A program made the translations under genes and the position numbers. A model generated the notes under the pieces. That model saw only the letters and a program-made list of their open reading frames with translations. It was not told the origin of the DNA and ran no database searches. From assembly GCF_016899955.1 (NCBI RefSeq), contig NZ_JACJJL010000002.1, positions 124,001 to 188,000 on the forward strand: 64,000 bases of DNA. The letters are read 5' to 3'. Source of the stretch: Marseilla massiliensis (GTDB lineage Bacteria; Bacteroidota; Bacteroidia; Bacteroidales; Bacteroidaceae). Every line of letters begins with the position of its first letter. Position 1 is the stretch's first letter. Of this stretch, positions 62,682 to 64,000 are shown one piece after another.

Positions 62682-64000
62682 ATGATTACCTTTAAACATT
62701 ATATATTCGGTGTTGCCTGCCTGATGGCAGGACTAAATGCCTGCACTGACCTTGACGAGAAAGTGTACGACCGCATCGATGCCGGTGCATACTACCAAAA
62801 TGAGGCCAGTGTGAAAGGGGCCGTGGCTGCCATCTATTACCAGACATCTTCGACCTTGGCAGGCGAAAACTTCTTCCATCTGTCCGAATACCCGGCCGAC
62901 CAGCTTACCTGGCGCTCATGGAATGGGGGCCTGTGGGGTTGGGACGAAGCCATGAAGACCGTGCTCTCTTGGCAGAACTGGACTTCAGAGTCGACCATCA
63001 TCAACAATGCCTGGACCGGGGCATGGACTGCCGTCGGCCTGGCTAACCTGCTGCTCAGCGACATGGAAAACCTGAATGCGGCCAGCCTGAACATGAGCAA
63101 CGAGAAACTGGCCCAATATGTGGCCGAGGTTCGTACCATACGCGCCTGGAACTACTATTGCCTGTTCGAGCTTTGGGGAGGTGCCCTGCCTCTGAACGTC
63201 TCTGCCGGCAGCGATGTGCCGGGCACGGCCGACGCCGACTGGGACGCATCATGCAAGAAGATATACAACTTCATAGCCAGTGAGCTCGACGAGACCGTCG
63301 ACGCGCTGGCCAAGGAAGACGGCAGCCACACCACGGTAAACCGTGCCAACCAAGCCATGAACCGCATGCTGAAGGCCCGCCTGCTGCTCAACGCCGAGGT
63401 GTTCATCGGCGAAAAGCATTACGACGAGTGCGAAGCCCTGTCGAAAGAAATCATCAGCGGCACTTACGGCACTTACGGACTCGACAGCAACTACCGCAAC
63501 CTCTACAGCATTGACAATGTAAAAAGCCCCGAGGTGATATTCGCACTGGCAGCAGAAGACGGGCAAGGTGCCGCCAACGCCATTAGCAACGTCCGCACCA
63601 TGATAGGCATGTGGTACGGATATGCCGACTACTTCGAGCAGAGCTACGACGGCATCGGCGCCTGGAACTGCGTATGCCTCGTGCCTTCATACGACAACTA
63701 TGGCACGGTGCAGCCCACGGGCGGAACGAAAGGAGCACGCTGCTTCCTCGACGCTCCCTACAACGACAAGCTGGGAGCACCCTACGAACGGTTCGACGAC
63801 CGCGACATACGCAAGCAGAACTATGTGTACGATGCGGCCACAAAGACCCACGGCCCGGGCATGTTCCTCAAAGGAGAGATGCGTGCCAACTTCGGCAAAG
63901 GCAACATACTTACTGCCGACGCCGACCGCGACGGGCAGGCGCTGGTATATGTAGACCAGCTTGGTACGTTCTTGAACTTAGGCCGCAACCTCGAGGTGGT
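62682..64000 (+). CDS. SusD/RagB family lipoprotein (runs off window)
   Basis: The first 439 codons are present. Signal peptide FKHYIFGVACLMAGLNAC with lipobox LNAC, then DLDEKVYDRIDAGAYYQNEA, AYYQTSSTLA-like start of the SusD helical domain, MLKARLLLNAEVFIGEKHYD (TPR-like), YRNLYSIDNVKSPEVIFALA. It caps the SusC-like barrel and binds the ligand at the cell surface. The 3' end lies outside the window. Confidence 0.92.
   Translation, partial: MITFKHYIFGVACLMAGLNACTDLDEKVYDRIDAGAYYQNEASVKGAVAAIYYQTSSTLAGENFFHLSEYPADQLTWRSWNGGLWGWDEAMKTVLSWQNWTSESTIINNAWTGAWTAVGLANLLLSDMENLNAASLNMSNEKLAQYVAEVRTIRAWNYYCLFELWGGALPLNVSAGSDVPGTADADWDASCKKIYNFIASELDETVDALAKEDGSHTTVNRANQAMNRMLKARLLLNAEVFIGEKHYDECEALSKEIISGTYGTYGLDSNYRNLYSIDNVKSPEVIFALAAEDGQGAANAISNVRTMIGMWYGYADYFEQSYDGIGAWNCVCLVPSYDNYGTVQPTGGTKGARCFLDAPYNDKLGAPYERFDDRDIRKQNYVYDAATKTHGPGMFLKGEMRANFGKGNILTADADRDGQALVYVDQLGTFLNLGRNLEV

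Overview
The window is chromosomal DNA of a Bacteroidales bacterium, most likely Prevotellaceae-like; the family is an inference. The evidence is a SusC/SusD pair, a TonB receptor with a DUF4249 partner, a UpxY-type antiterminator, a C10 (streptopain-like) protease, fimbrillin-like lipoproteins, a one-subunit GlyRS, and repeated promoters with the Bacteroidetes -7 box TAnnTTTG (mostly TATCTTTG). Core genes are GC-rich, while part of the surface-polysaccharide locus is strongly AT-rich.

Layout. (1) 1-3041, minus strand: two fimbrillin-type lipoproteins, the second fused to a PI-PLC-like domain that lacks the usual catalytic His, and a 73-aa leaderless peptide gene. (2) 3189-29157, minus strand: a 26-kb exopolysaccharide/capsule operon. 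In transcription order it reads upxY antiterminator, Wzx flippase, pyruvyl transferase, F420-hydrogenase-beta-like Fe-S protein, glycosyltransferases and an acetyltransferase, Wzy polymerase, fucosyltransferase, further glycosyltransferases, a protein made of six tandem helix-turn-helix repeats, the initiating sugar-phosphate transferase, a PqqD / nucleotidyltransferase / HPr-kinase-like trio, then Wza-like export lipoprotein and Wzc-like tyrosine kinase. (3) 29343-31579: the control region. A 25-bp perfect inverted repeat flanks a 176-bp segment carrying a promoter that now points into the operon, and a tyrosine recombinase gene lies beside it. This is a phase-variation switch read here in the ON orientation. 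(4) 31656-35921: lipoprotein, TonB receptor (interrupted by an in-frame amber codon) and DUF4249 lipoprotein. (5) 36413-46244: housekeeping genes panE, dxs, trkA, trkH, manA, a DUF4435/AAA-ATPase pair resembling the PARIS defence architecture, and an EamA exporter. (6) 46888-56167: a complete glycine-cleavage operon (lplA, gcvT, gcvH, gcvPA, gcvPB, lpd) convergent with glyS and an FKBP lipoprotein, separated by a strong bidirectional terminator. (7) 56610-64000: C10 protease, a remnant resembling the start of a GH97 gene, then susC and the start of susD.

Three copies of an exactly 200-bp element with about 21-bp terminal inverted repeats (MITE-like) sit at 6513, 29821 and 56306, all in the same orientation; the first two bracket most of the polysaccharide locus. 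The least explained items are the six-HTH protein, the PqqD/NTase/HprK cassette inside a polysaccharide operon, the 200-bp element family, the invertible promoter with its extra half-site, and the PI-PLC-like fimbrillin fusion. No tRNA, rRNA or CRISPR array was seen.
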